Origin: an uncultured Draconibacterium sp.
GTDB lineage: Bacteria; Bacteroidota; Bacteroidia; Bacteroidales; Prolixibacteraceae
Assembly: GCF_963674925.1 (NCBI RefSeq)
Contig: NZ_OY771647.1
Coordinates: 1,875,501-1,939,500, forward strand
Direction: 5' to 3'
DNA length: 64,000 nucleotides
Position numbers and translations under genes: made by a program. Each line of letters starts with the position of its first letter. Positions within the stretch are counted from its first letter, which is position 1. Shown piece by piece: positions 34,288 through 43,536 of the stretch. Under the pieces are notes generated by a model. It worked only from the letters and a program-made list of their open reading frames with translations. It was not told the DNA's origin and searched no databases.

Positions 34288-35863
34288 TGGTAGTTTCTGA
34301 TTTAAAGATCTTTCCCATAACGCCATAAAGGCTCAGGCGAAGTTTGGAATTTTCCAGTTTATCGAGTTCAGCGTAGCAGTTGTCGATGTATTGCTGTAGG
34401 TATTCTTTTGCAACTTCCACTAGTTCGGTTTTATCAATCAGCTTTCTGAATTCGGCAACCTGTTCGAATAAATTCGCAGGCGTATCTTTTTCCTGATCTG
34501 CAAAATGTTTGTTCAGCAAAGCCAGCAGGAAGGGATAATCGCCGGTTTTTTCAGCTGAGTGCTGTTCTGTATATTCATTCAGGTCGTCGCGAATTTGATA
34601 GGCAATTCCCATAAAATCGGCAAACTGCTCCATTATTTCCTGTTCCTGTTTTTTTGCTCCGCCAACAATTGCTCCCAGCAACAAGGCCACTTTGATGGCT
34701 TCGCCGGTTTTATTTTTAAAAACCCCAATCATTTCATCGGGCAACAGCTGTATTTTCCCGTCGTTAAAAAGAATGTCGACGCCTTGTCCACGTGTCAATT
34801 GAATGTGTGAGCGTGCAATAAAACGCAGGCAGTTTTTCATGATTTCATTCGAAATATCCAGATCACTCAACAACTCGTAACCTTTCCCAATCAGAAAATC
34901 GCCGGCATTAATAGCCTGTGGCACGCCGTATTTTTCATGCGCGGTAAGCGTGTTGTAACGCTGGTTGGCATTATCCTCAATATCGTCGTGAATAAGCGAT
35001 GCCTTATGGAAACACTCGATAATAAGTGTTAAAGGTTTTAGAAGTTCATCGGTTTTAGAAGTTGAGTAGGCCAGGTAAGATAAAGCGGCAAGCAGCGGGC
35101 GTATCCGCTGTCCGTCGATAAGCATATATTCCTGTGCAATTTGTTCTGTCTTATCGCGGCCGGGAATATATTTTTCGATGTTTTCGTTGGTGAAAAAACC
35201 TTCGATTCGATTCTTTAATAACGACACCGAGATGGGTTGGTGATCTTCATCTGTTTCATACGAACGCATTTCATCCAGGATCCATTTCATATCGGCGCGG
35301 GTTTCTTCGCAACCATCAAAAAGCAGCGGGATGCCAATTACCGGAACGGCAGCGTTGGATACCGGCTCGAACGAACGTTGCAACACCGGCATACAACTCA
35401 CGCCAATTACCGCATCAATCGATCCTTCTTCCACCAACCCAACGGCTACGGTAGTTCCTTCGGCTACCAGGTTAGCATATCCTTTCGCTTCGGCTTCAAT
35501 CAAAATATCATCGATAGGGCAGGCTTTACAACCGGCACAGTTTAGTCCCAGTTCGTCGAACATGCCTTCGCATTTATTATTATCGTTCAGGCATTGTGGG
35601 AGCAACAAAAGCCGGCGGTTCATAGGGGTAGCTTTCACTGTTTTGCGCCACGATTCGTTACCAAGTAAAACCATGGCAAAGGGAATAAATTCCGATGCAA
35701 TTTCCTGTTCACGCACCAAGTCAGCGGCTAGTTCTTCCAATTTTAGGATGTTTACCGGTGGGCGTAGCTCGAGCTTCTCAATCATATTCGCCGCAGCCTT
35801 ACGCATTTTGTTGCGCACGAACGATTGCTCAGGAACTTTTAATATGCCGTTTGTTTTTTCCAT
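34280..35863 (-). CDS. DUF116 - polyprenyl diphosphate synthase fusion protein
   Basis: 527 residues from the ATG at 35863, 1 bp after the radical SAM stop (an ATG at 35872 is also possible). Residues about 15-200 form a DUF116 domain with cysteines C91, C98, C109, C112, C115 and C157, a pattern suited to a metal or Fe-S site. Residues about 225-510 are a trans-isoprenyl diphosphate synthase: GQRIRP (251-256), first Asp-rich motif DDIED (293-297), second motif DDLNE (426-430). It should extend isoprenyl diphosphates; chain length cannot be read. The fusion ties isoprenoid synthesis to the adjacent radical SAM and ferredoxin genes. Confidence 0.87.
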   Translation of the reverse strand: MEKTNGILKVPEQSFVRNKMRKAAANMIEKLELRPPVNILKLEELAADLVREQEIASEFIPFAMVLLGNESWRKTVKATPMNRRLLLLPQCLNDNNKCEGMFDELGLNCAGCKACPIDDILIEAEAKGYANLVAEGTTVAVGLVEEGSIDAVIGVSCMPVLQRSFEPVSNAAVPVIGIPLLFDGCEETRADMKWILDEMRSYETDEDHQPISVSLLKNRIEGFFTNENIEKYIPGRDKTEQIAQEYMLIDGQRIRPLLAALSYLAYSTSKTDELLKPLTLIIECFHKASLIHDDIEDNANQRYNTLTAHEKYGVPQAINAGDFLIGKGYELLSDLDISNEIMKNCLRFIARSHIQLTRGQGVDILFNDGKIQLLPDEMIGVFKNKTGEAIKVALLLGAIVGGAKKQEQEIMEQFADFMGIAYQIRDDLNEYTEQHSAEKTGDYPFLLALLNKHFADQEKDTPANLFEQVAEFRKLIDKTELVEVAKEYLQQYIDNCYAELDKLENSKLRLSLYGVMGKIFKSETTNE

Positions 35864-35864
35864 A

Positions 35865-37037
35865 TTAACCATAGGCGCCAAAGCCAAAAAATGCCCGTTT
35901 TTTCGCAAAGCGATACACCCAGCTCTTTTCTCGAACGGGTTTTGCCGAACCATGACTGGAAACGTTTTCCATCTTGCTCAGGCGTTCCGCTTCGTTATCC
36001 CGCCCCGATGTATCTTTTGCGGCGTGTTGTTTTGTATAATTAACCAACCATTGCGGATCGTCCATAAGGATGCAGCCCGTGGTGAGTTTTGGTATTTCTG
36101 TTTTAAATCCGGCCAGGAAAGTTGAATTGCGATAAATACTTTCCAGATTGCCATCGGCCACATTGTTCGTAGCAAACTGAATGACCGGACAAGGTTCGAT
36201 ATCGCCCGAAGCATTAATGTGGTGACTCAATCCCGATGCTGCAGGGCACAATCCCTTGCCGTTCTCATCCCAGTAAGCATCAATTATGGCAATGTTGTAT
36301 TTTTGGCGGGCATCCACTATAAAATGGCGAAGTTGCTCAATCTGTTCTGCTGAAAGACAGAGGTCTACGGTTGCGTCTTGTCCGGCAGGCCGATAAATAT
36401 AGTACCACAAATAAAGTACGCCACGGTCGATTAGCGACTGAATAAATTCATCCGAAAATGCGAGGTCGATATTCGATTTACATACACTCATGGCCACACC
36501 TGTTATCAATCCTGCGTCGGTTGAATGATCGATGGCAGCCTGTGCTTTTTGGTAAACGTTTTTCCCTCCCCGGCGTACATCGGCAACTTCGTTGTCGCCT
36601 TCGAAACTAATTAGCGGCGAAACGTTGGCAAGTTTACGCAAACGTTCAGCAACTTCCCTGGTAAGCAATGTCCCGTTGGTAAACAGCTGAAAATAGCAAT
36701 CGGAATGTTTTTCGAAAACATCGAGAAGCGGCTTGTATAGCAGTGGTTCCCCACCCAGAATCCCAAAGAAATAGGATCCTTTTGTTTTTGACTGCTTGAT
36801 AATGGAATCCAGCATTTCGGGCGACATTCGTGCGTTCTGTTTTTTATGGGTTACCCAGCAGCCTTGGCAATTCAGGTTGCAGTCGTCGGTAACCGAAATA
36901 AAATGAAATGCCGGAAAGAAGTCGCCTTTTTTCAAACGTTTTTGAAAACGCTGAATGCCACGGGCACCTTTTATACCCATGTTGTATGCAAATTTATACA
37001 GGCATTTTTTATCTGTTTTCAACAATTGTTTAAGCAT
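35865..37037 (-). CDS. Radical SAM enzyme of the terpenoid operon
   Basis: 390 residues. The radical SAM motif is C53-x3-C57-x2-C60 (DDCNLNCQGCW), followed by GGEPLL for SAM binding. C-terminal cysteines (GLCPAASGLSH, DIEPCPVI, TTGCILMDD) suggest a SPASM-like auxiliary cluster. The start ATG overlaps the ferredoxin stop by 8 bp. The next gene starts 1 bp after its own stop. By context it probably modifies an isoprenoid or related lipid. It is not obviously HpnH, which it resembles only in having a radical SAM core beside a cyclase gene. Confidence 0.85.
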   Translation of the reverse strand: MLKQLLKTDKKCLYKFAYNMGIKGARGIQRFQKRLKKGDFFPAFHFISVTDDCNLNCQGCWVTHKKQNARMSPEMLDSIIKQSKTKGSYFFGILGGEPLLYKPLLDVFEKHSDCYFQLFTNGTLLTREVAERLRKLANVSPLISFEGDNEVADVRRGGKNVYQKAQAAIDHSTDAGLITGVAMSVCKSNIDLAFSDEFIQSLIDRGVLYLWYYIYRPAGQDATVDLCLSAEQIEQLRHFIVDARQKYNIAIIDAYWDENGKGLCPAASGLSHHINASGDIEPCPVIQFATNNVADGNLESIYRNSTFLAGFKTEIPKLTTGCILMDDPQWLVNYTKQHAAKDTSGRDNEAERLSKMENVSSHGSAKPVREKSWVYRFAKKRAFFGFGAYG

Positions 37038-37812
37038 CGCCTTTTGGTTTTTTAAAGCCGTTCTTCAATTCTTCCAGTGCTCTTTTTTTCTCTTCTTCGG
37101 CTTGTTGAAAAGCGCCTTGTTTGAAAATATTTCTGCGGGCACTGTTGCGCTCGTTCAGCATAACAAACAAATTTCCTTTTTGATCGTTTCCCGATACTTT
37201 TTTATCGCCGGTAGGTTCGGCTCCCGATAATGCCGAATTTTCGGGTAATCGTGGAAAGATAATTGCCGATGCCGGGCAGGTTCGTCCGCATGCCGGACAG
37301 TTGTTTTTACACGACAACGGATTGACAACCTTGAGGCTTTTTTTGTTGTACGAATAAACCCCAAAAACGCAGAACCGTGCACATTGTCCGCAAAGTGTGC
37401 AGCGCGATTCGTCGATAATCGGGTACCAGGCCGGGACTTTTAGCCCGGTATTTTTTACCTCGTAAAAAGTTTCGTCTTGCTTTTCGTCAATCTTAGCTGA
37501 TATGTCAGCTGTAATCTGTTCGATGTCGGCTTCCCTGAAATTAAATACCTCGAGATTGCTAAGTTGTACCCCGTTTTGCTCAAACATATTTTTTATGGCC
37601 CGTGGGTAACAGGCAGCAATTAGTTTTTTATCGTAGTCATTATCCAATTTGTGCAGGAAATCTTTTTCATTTAGCGAGAAAGCACACAGGTCGTGCAGCT
37701 CGTATATATCAATTCCTAGCGGTTTAAAAGCTTCAGAAAGCTCTTCCTTTTTGTCTTCGGAAATGATGCCGGCACCACAGTTGCAAAAAATCAGGCAAGT
37801 TTTGTTTGTCAT
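37030..37812 (-). CDS. Two-cluster ferredoxin-type protein, first gene of the terpenoid operon
   Basis: 260 residues. The N-terminal domain (about 1-110) begins with a CNCG motif and resembles the N-terminal part of HdrA-type proteins. Residues 138-179 hold two [4Fe-4S] motifs: C138, C141, C144, C148 and C168, C172, C175, C179. A charged Lys/Glu-rich C-terminal tail follows. It is the obvious electron donor for the radical SAM enzyme encoded immediately downstream with an 8-bp overlap. Confidence 0.82.
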   Translation of the reverse strand: MTNKTCLIFCNCGAGIISEDKKEELSEAFKPLGIDIYELHDLCAFSLNEKDFLHKLDNDYDKKLIAACYPRAIKNMFEQNGVQLSNLEVFNFREADIEQITADISAKIDEKQDETFYEVKNTGLKVPAWYPIIDESRCTLCGQCARFCVFGVYSYNKKSLKVVNPLSCKNNCPACGRTCPASAIIFPRLPENSALSGAEPTGDKKVSGNDQKGNLFVMLNERNSARRNIFKQGAFQQAEEEKKRALEELKNGFKKPKGDA

Positions 37813-37976
37813 TTTTATAAAAATGGAAAGCTAATTAAGTAAATTTCTATTCAAGATAAAAATGTATAAGTGATATTAAGCTTTGATTAACATGATTCGC
37901 ATTTTTATTGGACCCTTTTATTTGAAATACGCACGAGGTATTTCTGGATGACATAGAGATATGCTTATAAGAATCA

Positions 37977-39524
37977 TTACTCAAAGGTGGGCAATGAAGC
38001 TTTCCAATCGAGGAAAAGAGATTCCATTTTCTGAAGTTGTTCAGGATTCTCGTTTGCCAGGTTACGGGTTTCTGTCGGATCATTTTCAATATTGTACAAT
38101 TCGAATGGTTTATTAATACCATCTTTTACAATTTTATAGCCGTTGTTGTAGGCCGCCTGTCCATTTTTCCATTCCCAGAAAAGTGGTTTTTGACGTTTTT
38201 TATTAGTTCCCTGAAAAACGGGCAGTAAACTTTCTCCCTGCATTGGCGTAATTTTCTGCTTATTGAATTCAACGGGATATTCAGCCCCGGTAATGTCAAC
38301 CAGCGTTGCCATCATATCAATAAAGTGTCCCGGGTATTCGCTTATCGTCTTAGGCTTTATTTTTTCGGGCCAATAGGCAATAAAAGGAGTATTTATTCCT
38401 CCTTCGAAACTATAATTTTTGAAATAACGAAATGGGGTGTTACTTACGTTTGCCCAATGCTCACCAAGCGAACTCCAGCAGGTAAGTGTTCCTATATCGC
38501 CGTAATCGTCATCAAGTTTAACCACTTCAGCCGAAGCCCCGTTGTCGGAAACAAACATGATCAAGGTGTTTTTATCTTTACCGGTTTCTTTAAGTTTAGC
38601 CAACAATCGACCAACATTCTGGTCCAACCGATCAATCATAGCCGCATAGACTTCCATTTTCCGGATTTCAGTATTTCTTATCGAATCACTTAACTCACTC
38701 CAGTTTTGGTACGTTGCCGCCGATAGTTTATACTTCTCGTTTATTAGTCCTGAGTTCAACTGTTTCTGATAGCGTTGCTTTCTAATTGCTTCATATCCGG
38801 CATCATATTTTCCTTTGTATTTTAAAATGTCTTCGGGCCAGGCCATTAAAGGGTCGTGAGGAGCGGTGTAAGCCATGTACAGGAAGAATGGTTTTTCTTC
38901 ATTTTTGTATTCTTCCAGCCAGTTAATAGCATAGTTTGTAAAATAATCGGTAGTATAAAAATCCTTTTCAGCAGGTGTGAAAGGACTGTACATCACACTG
39001 TCGATACACCAGGCACGTTTATTTTTCCGGCCAGGTTTCCCTTTTCGGGCAGGAACGCCTTCTCCGGGCCTTTGGTTGCCCGGGTTGAAATGATTACATG
39101 CCCCATCTTTTAATCCGTAATAGCGATCGAACCCGCGATTGTAAGGATTTTCTAATCCATGGTGTTTCCCCGACCAAAGTGTGCGGTATCCGGCGGTTTG
39201 TAGCACTTCGCCCAAGGTGACGGCATTGGTAATCGGATTGGTAAACGTTTTATGATAGTTATTTTGTTGAGCATACACTCCGGTAAGTAAACAGGCTCTT
39301 GACGGAAAACATTTAGAGGTATTGTGGAAATTGGTAATGCGCATTCCCCCTTCGCCCAGATGATCGAGGTTTGGCGTTTTTATTTCGCTACCGTAGCAGC
39401 CGATGTCGCTCCAGCCTAAATCGTCTGCACTGATGAGTATGATATTCGGTTTTTCATTTTTCGGAGAGCATGCCTGAAAAAGAAAGAAATAGAGTACGAT
39501 AAAAACAATTGGTACTTGTTTCAT
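37977..39524 (-). CDS. Sulfatase (S1 family, formylglycine type), lipoprotein
   Basis: 515 residues, lipobox C19 (FQAC). Metal ligands D34/D35 in ADDLGWSD. The formylglycine motif CFPSR at 72-76 matches CxPSR, so C72 should be converted to formylglycine. The FVSDNGA segment is present in the middle. It removes sulfate esters from a glycan, probably outside the cytoplasm. The divergent neighbour is a GH29 fucosidase, which points to sulfated fucose-containing glycans such as fucoidan. The exact linkage is not predictable. Confidence 0.9.
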   Translation of the reverse strand: MKQVPIVFIVLYFFLFQACSPKNEKPNIILISADDLGWSDIGCYGSEIKTPNLDHLGEGGMRITNFHNTSKCFPSRACLLTGVYAQQNNYHKTFTNPITNAVTLGEVLQTAGYRTLWSGKHHGLENPYNRGFDRYYGLKDGACNHFNPGNQRPGEGVPARKGKPGRKNKRAWCIDSVMYSPFTPAEKDFYTTDYFTNYAINWLEEYKNEEKPFFLYMAYTAPHDPLMAWPEDILKYKGKYDAGYEAIRKQRYQKQLNSGLINEKYKLSAATYQNWSELSDSIRNTEIRKMEVYAAMIDRLDQNVGRLLAKLKETGKDKNTLIMFVSDNGASAEVVKLDDDYGDIGTLTCWSSLGEHWANVSNTPFRYFKNYSFEGGINTPFIAYWPEKIKPKTISEYPGHFIDMMATLVDITGAEYPVEFNKQKITPMQGESLLPVFQGTNKKRQKPLFWEWKNGQAAYNNGYKIVKDGINKPFELYNIENDPTETRNLANENPEQLQKMESLFLDWKASLPTFE

Positions 39525-39674
39525 AAGTATAGTATAATTTTAAGATTAAAGATAACTTTTTACAAGGTATCGTTAACTTTCACGGGAAAATATCAGAACC
39601 ATGGTTTTTTGTTTATGTTGTAATTATCCAGATCTTTATATGACTAATTATGAACTAATTCTAAACGATTCGCC

Positions 39675-41429
39675 ATGTGTAAAATCTTATCAATAGTAGT
39701 AATTGTGCTGGCTTGTCTTTCTTGCGCGAACAAAACAGGGCAAGAATCTGAAAAATCAACTACGGTAGAAAATCAAAACGACAAAATGGAGTGGTGGCGC
39801 GAGGCCCGCTTTGGAATGTTTATTCACTGGGGATTGTATGCCGAACCGGCAGGAGAATGGAAAGGCGAACGTATTCCGGGTATAAGTGAGTGGATAATGG
39901 CCAATGCGAAAATTCCGGTAAAGGAATACGAAAAACTGGCTGAATCGTTTAATCCCGACAAATACGATGCCGAAGCATGGGTGAAACTGGCTAAATATGC
40001 GGGAATGAAATATATTGTAATAACCTCGAAACACCACGATGGTTTTGCAATGTTTCACTCAAAAGCGAGTAAATACAATATTGTTGATGCTACTCCTTTT
40101 GATCGCGATCCGTTAAAAGAGCTTGCCGAAGTTTGTAAGAGAGAGGGGATACGATTGGGGTTTTACTACTCGCAGGCGCAAGACTGGCACGAGCCGGGCG
40201 GCACTTACTGGAACATTGAACAGGGTGAGCCTCATTGGGATCCTGACTTGAAACGCGAACCATTAATGAATTACATTAACGGAAAAGCAGTGCCGCAGGT
40301 GAGAGAAATTCTGGAAAATTATGGTGGCTTGGATATTTTGTGGTGGGACACACCACGGGGAATGACCGAAGAAGCAGCCAATGCTTTAAAAGCGGTTACC
40401 GATGATTACCCCAAGCTGATAACCAATAACCGTCTTTATCGCCCGTGGCCGGGAGATTTCCAAACACCCGAGCAGCATGTGCCGCCAACCGGGTTGGATT
40501 ACGACTGGGAAGTGTGTATGACCATGAACACCAGCTGGGGCTACAAATGGTACGATGAAAACTGGAAATCGACAAAAGAGTTGATAAAAATGCTGGTTGA
40601 TATTGCCAGTAAAGGTGGTAATCTGCTGCTAAATGTGGGGCCAACTGCAACAGGTGAATTTCCGAAAGCCAGTGTTGAGCGGCTAAAAGAAATAGGCCAC
40701 TGGATGCAGCAAAACGGTAAATCGATATACGGCACAAGTGCCAGCCCTTTTTATAAATTGCCCTGGGGGCGTTGCACCACCAAAAAGGAGGGCGGCGTAA
40801 CCAATCTCTACTTGCATGTTTTCGACTGGCCCAAAGATGGTTTGCTCAGCGTGCCGGGCCTGGAAGCGAATGTACGTGACGTTTACCTGTTGTCGAATCC
40901 TCAGCAGCATTTTGCCTGGAAATTTGAAGAGGGAGATTTACATGTTCATGCTCCATCGGTGATATTTGATGAGATAAATACGGTAGTTGTTGTGAAAATA
41001 CGCGGAGAAATGACGGTAACCAGTAATAAACCGCAATTAAAAGAAGGCAGTATTTTGTTGCCTGCGGATTTTGCCGATATCTATAATCCCGGTTATGGCG
41101 AACATGCGGTATTAAAGGGTAGTGGTTCAAACTCAATAATTGCCAACTGGGTAGATGCACGTGCACGACTGGAATGGGTTTTCGATGCTGAGCCGGGTAA
41201 CTACCGTGTTGAAGCCTTGGTGTGGAGTGCTGAAGGAGGAGGCGTGACGGTTAGTTTGAAAGATCAGAAAATAGAAACTGAGATCCCCGATACAGGCGAA
41301 GACTATGAACTGCTAAAGTTGGGCGAAATTGAAATAACGGAAAGCGGCGAGCAAGCCATTTCATTGCTGCCTGCCACCGGAAATAACAGCGATAAACAGT
41401 TGATGTATTTGGAGTTGATAAAGCTGTAG
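39675..41429 (+). CDS. Alpha-L-fucosidase (GH29), lipoprotein
   Basis: 584 residues, lipobox C17 (LSC). The GH29 catalytic barrel runs from about 38 to 370: FGMFIHWGLYAEPAGEW, TSKHHDGFAMF (119-) and LDILWWDTP, where D225 is the nucleophile position. The C-terminal ~200 residues contain beta domains, including a carbohydrate-binding-like segment (ARLEWVFDAEPGNYRVE). It releases alpha-L-fucose. It is divergent from the sulfatase with a 150-bp shared promoter region. A terminator follows at 41455. Confidence 0.92.
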   Translation: MCKILSIVVIVLACLSCANKTGQESEKSTTVENQNDKMEWWREARFGMFIHWGLYAEPAGEWKGERIPGISEWIMANAKIPVKEYEKLAESFNPDKYDAEAWVKLAKYAGMKYIVITSKHHDGFAMFHSKASKYNIVDATPFDRDPLKELAEVCKREGIRLGFYYSQAQDWHEPGGTYWNIEQGEPHWDPDLKREPLMNYINGKAVPQVREILENYGGLDILWWDTPRGMTEEAANALKAVTDDYPKLITNNRLYRPWPGDFQTPEQHVPPTGLDYDWEVCMTMNTSWGYKWYDENWKSTKELIKMLVDIASKGGNLLLNVGPTATGEFPKASVERLKEIGHWMQQNGKSIYGTSASPFYKLPWGRCTTKKEGGVTNLYLHVFDWPKDGLLSVPGLEANVRDVYLLSNPQQHFAWKFEEGDLHVHAPSVIFDEINTVVVVKIRGEMTVTSNKPQLKEGSILLPADFADIYNPGYGEHAVLKGSGSNSIIANWVDARARLEWVFDAEPGNYRVEALVWSAEGGGVTVSLKDQKIETEIPDTGEDYELLKLGEIEITESGEQAISLLPATGNNSDKQLMYLELIKL

Positions 41430-41454
41430 TAAATACTAAATATAGCCAAAATCA

Positions 41455-41495
41455 GCGGGTGACTTTTCTCTGAAAATAGTCACCCGCCTTATATT
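41455..41495 (+). terminator. Hairpin downstream of the fucosidase gene
   Basis: Perfect 9-bp stem GCGGGTGAC (41455-41463) / GTCACCCGC (41479-41487) with a 15-nt loop, followed by CTTATATTTTTG. Confidence 0.75.
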
Positions 41496-41498
41496 TTT

Positions 41499-41582
41499 GT
41501 CATCTCAATCCGTCGGCTGACGGAGAGATCTGTTACACCAGAGCTGTTTTGTTACAGATTCTTCGCTGTGCTCAGAATGACA
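41499..41582. repeat. Dispersed palindromic repeat
   Basis: Imperfect palindrome from TGTCATCTCA to AGAATGACA, containing GAGAGATCTGTTAC. A second, partial copy lies at 49449-49480. It is located between convergent genes, as is usual for such interspersed elements. Confidence 0.55.
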
Positions 41583-41597
41583 GTTCTTTCGAATCTT

Positions 41598-42968
41598 TTA
41601 CTTACTCAATTCTGCAAAATACTTATAGAACAACGGAATGGTTTTTATGCCTTTATAAAACTGTTCCAACGGGTAGTTCTCGTTGGGTGAATGAATAGCA
41701 TCCGATTCCAGACCAAAGCCCATTAATACCGTTTTAATTCCAAGCACTTTCTCGAAAGTTGAGATAATCGGAATACTTCCTCCTGAACGAACCGGCACCG
41801 GGCGTTTGCCAAAAGTATCGGTGTAGGCTTTTTCAGCAGCCTGGTAAGCAGGAATATCGATCGGGCAAACATAAGCCGGACCTCCGTGTAAGTAAGTAAC
41901 CTCAACCTTTACCGTTTTGGGTGCGATACTTTCGAAGTGGTCTTTAAAAAGTACGGCTATTTTTTCGTGATCCTGATCGGGTACCAAACGCGACGAGATT
42001 TTAGCAAATGCTTTTGACGGCAATACGGTTTTTGCACCCTCGCCGGTGTAACCTCCCCAAATACCGCACACATCAAACGATGGGCGAATTCCGGTGTGCT
42101 CACTTGTTGTAAAGCCTTTTTCACCTTTCAGTTCTTCAACATTCAATGCTTTTTTATAGGCTTCTTCGTTAAAGGGAGCTTTGGCAAGTAGGGCACGTTC
42201 TTCAGCAGAAACTTCCTGTACAGTATCGTAAAATCCAGGGATTGTAATTTTGCCATCTTCGTCAACCATCTGGTCGATCATAGAACAAAGTACGTTGATT
42301 GGGTTGGCAACGGCACCTCCAAATAAACCTGAGTGCAGGTCGCGGTTTGGGCCGGTAACTTCTACCTGCCAGTAAGCCAGTCCGCGTAAGCCTGTTGTAA
42401 TGGATGGTATATCAGCAGCCAGCATCGAAGTGTCAGATACCAGTATGATATCGGCTTTTAGCATTTCTTTGTTTTGCTCGCACCAAAGTCCGAGGTTTGG
42501 CGATCCCACTTCCTCTTCGCCTTCAATCATAAATTTTACGTTGCAGGGCAGGGTATTTGTTTTTACCATCAGCTCGAAAGCTTTGGCGTGCATCATTCCC
42601 TGTCCCTTGTCATCGTCGGCACCGCGGGCATATATTTTACCGTTGCGCACCTGTGGTTCAAACGGTGGTGTGTCCCACAAATCGATGGGATCAACCGGCA
42701 TCACATCCATGTGCCCGTATACCAATACGGTTGGCAGGGCCGGATCGATGATTTTTTCTCCATAAGTAACCGGGTTTCCGGCGGTTTCAAAAATTTCTGC
42801 TTTATCGGCACCGGCTTCCAGTAATGTATTTTTCCAGTACCCGGCAGCTTTATACATATCCGGTTTGTGGGCAGCAATCGAACTGATCGACGGAATGCGT
42901 ATCAATCCGAATAATTCCTCCAAAAACCGGTCTTTGTTTTCCTCTACATATTTATTAATGTACTCCAT
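41598..42968 (-). CDS. M20 family dipeptidase
   Basis: 456 residues. Di-zinc peptidase of the M20 family. Metal-site residues: H86 and D88 in YGHMDVMP, bridging D119 in GADDDKGQG, E151 in EGEEEVGSPNL, and a late His in ESDAIHSPNE. Length and motifs fit cytosolic nonspecific dipeptidase-like enzymes. No signal peptide. It stands alone, downstream of a long gene-poor gap on the same strand. Confidence 0.9.
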   Translation of the reverse strand: MEYINKYVEENKDRFLEELFGLIRIPSISSIAAHKPDMYKAAGYWKNTLLEAGADKAEIFETAGNPVTYGEKIIDPALPTVLVYGHMDVMPVDPIDLWDTPPFEPQVRNGKIYARGADDDKGQGMMHAKAFELMVKTNTLPCNVKFMIEGEEEVGSPNLGLWCEQNKEMLKADIILVSDTSMLAADIPSITTGLRGLAYWQVEVTGPNRDLHSGLFGGAVANPINVLCSMIDQMVDEDGKITIPGFYDTVQEVSAEERALLAKAPFNEEAYKKALNVEELKGEKGFTTSEHTGIRPSFDVCGIWGGYTGEGAKTVLPSKAFAKISSRLVPDQDHEKIAVLFKDHFESIAPKTVKVEVTYLHGGPAYVCPIDIPAYQAAEKAYTDTFGKRPVPVRSGGSIPIISTFEKVLGIKTVLMGFGLESDAIHSPNENYPLEQFYKGIKTIPLFYKYFAELSK

Positions 42969-43117
42969 AACTTTTACTTGAATTTCCCTTAATATTTGAG
43001 CATGAAAAATAGTGTTTTACGCAGGATTAAAAAAGAGGTTTTGTCATGGATATAAGATGGTAATATACTATTTTTTGTGCGGGAAATTATTAAGTGAACA
43101 ATTTTAAATTTAGCATA

Positions 43118-43147
43118 AAAAAAAGAGCATCTCAAGATGCTCTTTTT
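43118..43147 (-). terminator. Hairpin terminator, probably of the small ORF transcript
   Basis: AAAAGAGCATCT / AGATGCTCTTTT with a CA loop, flanked by A and T runs so it could act in both directions. Confidence 0.8.
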
Positions 43148-43167
43148 AAGTTTATCACAACTTAATT
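43147..43167. repeat. 21-bp direct repeat, copy 1
   Basis: TAAGTTTATCACAACTTAATT, identical to 43537-43557. It contains the inverted repeat TAAGTT/AACTTA. Each copy lies immediately beside a terminator hairpin, on its upstream side when read on the minus strand. Confidence 0.85.
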
Positions 43168-43272
43168 CTTCAACACGACTTAGTAAGTCTTGTTAGAATA
43201 TCTAAAATTTTAAATTTTATTGAGTTTCCTGTTCCATTATAAAAGTAGAATTTTCTAATTGATTTCAAAAGA

Positions 43273-43407
43273 TTAGTTATTAACAGGATAGGGCTTGGGA
43301 AAATTAGATCGAAAAAAAGGAGTTTTGTTTTTTGAAATGCTGTAAGTGTCAGAATATGAAGAAGAAAGAGATGTGTTCTTCTTGGTTTTTCTAAACGTTG
43401 TTCCCAT
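43273..43407 (-). CDS. Possible small protein (44 residues)
   Basis: ATG at 43407, stop TAA at 43273-43275. The product begins MGTTFRKTKKNTS and is polar, Ser/Lys/Asn-rich, ending KPYPVNN. It lies between two terminators on the strand of the upstream TPR lipoprotein gene. The 21-bp repeat and terminator follow about 105 bp downstream. No clear ribosome-binding site and no family recognised. A longer alternative frame in the same region starts with TTG and looks less natural. Confidence 0.3.
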   Translation of the reverse strand: MGTTFRKTKKNTSLSSSYSDTYSISKNKTPFFRSNFPKPYPVNN

Positions 43408-43503
43408 GTGTTCTGTAGGTTATTAACATTGTATTTAATTTTGAATAAAAAAAAGTTGAGCAAGAAATGGAATAAAATAGAAGTTCTTATTTCAGTAGAA
43501 AAT

Positions 43504-43532
43504 AAAAAAGGGCGATCGTTTGACCGCCCTTT
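43504..43532 (-). terminator. Terminator of the TPR lipoprotein gene
   Basis: Stem AAAGGGCG (43507-43514) / CGCCCTTT (43525-43532), followed on the minus strand by a T run. Confidence 0.85.
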
Positions 43533-43536
43533 CCAA

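Noticed and set aside
35331..36125. Long plus-strand frame opposite the radical SAM/DUF116 genes
   Set aside because: Antisense shadow; the minus-strand frames have clear motifs.
43170..43463. 97-residue minus-strand frame with TTG start
   Set aside because: Hydrophobic low-complexity product, poor start; the 44-codon ATG frame in the same place is more natural, though itself weak.
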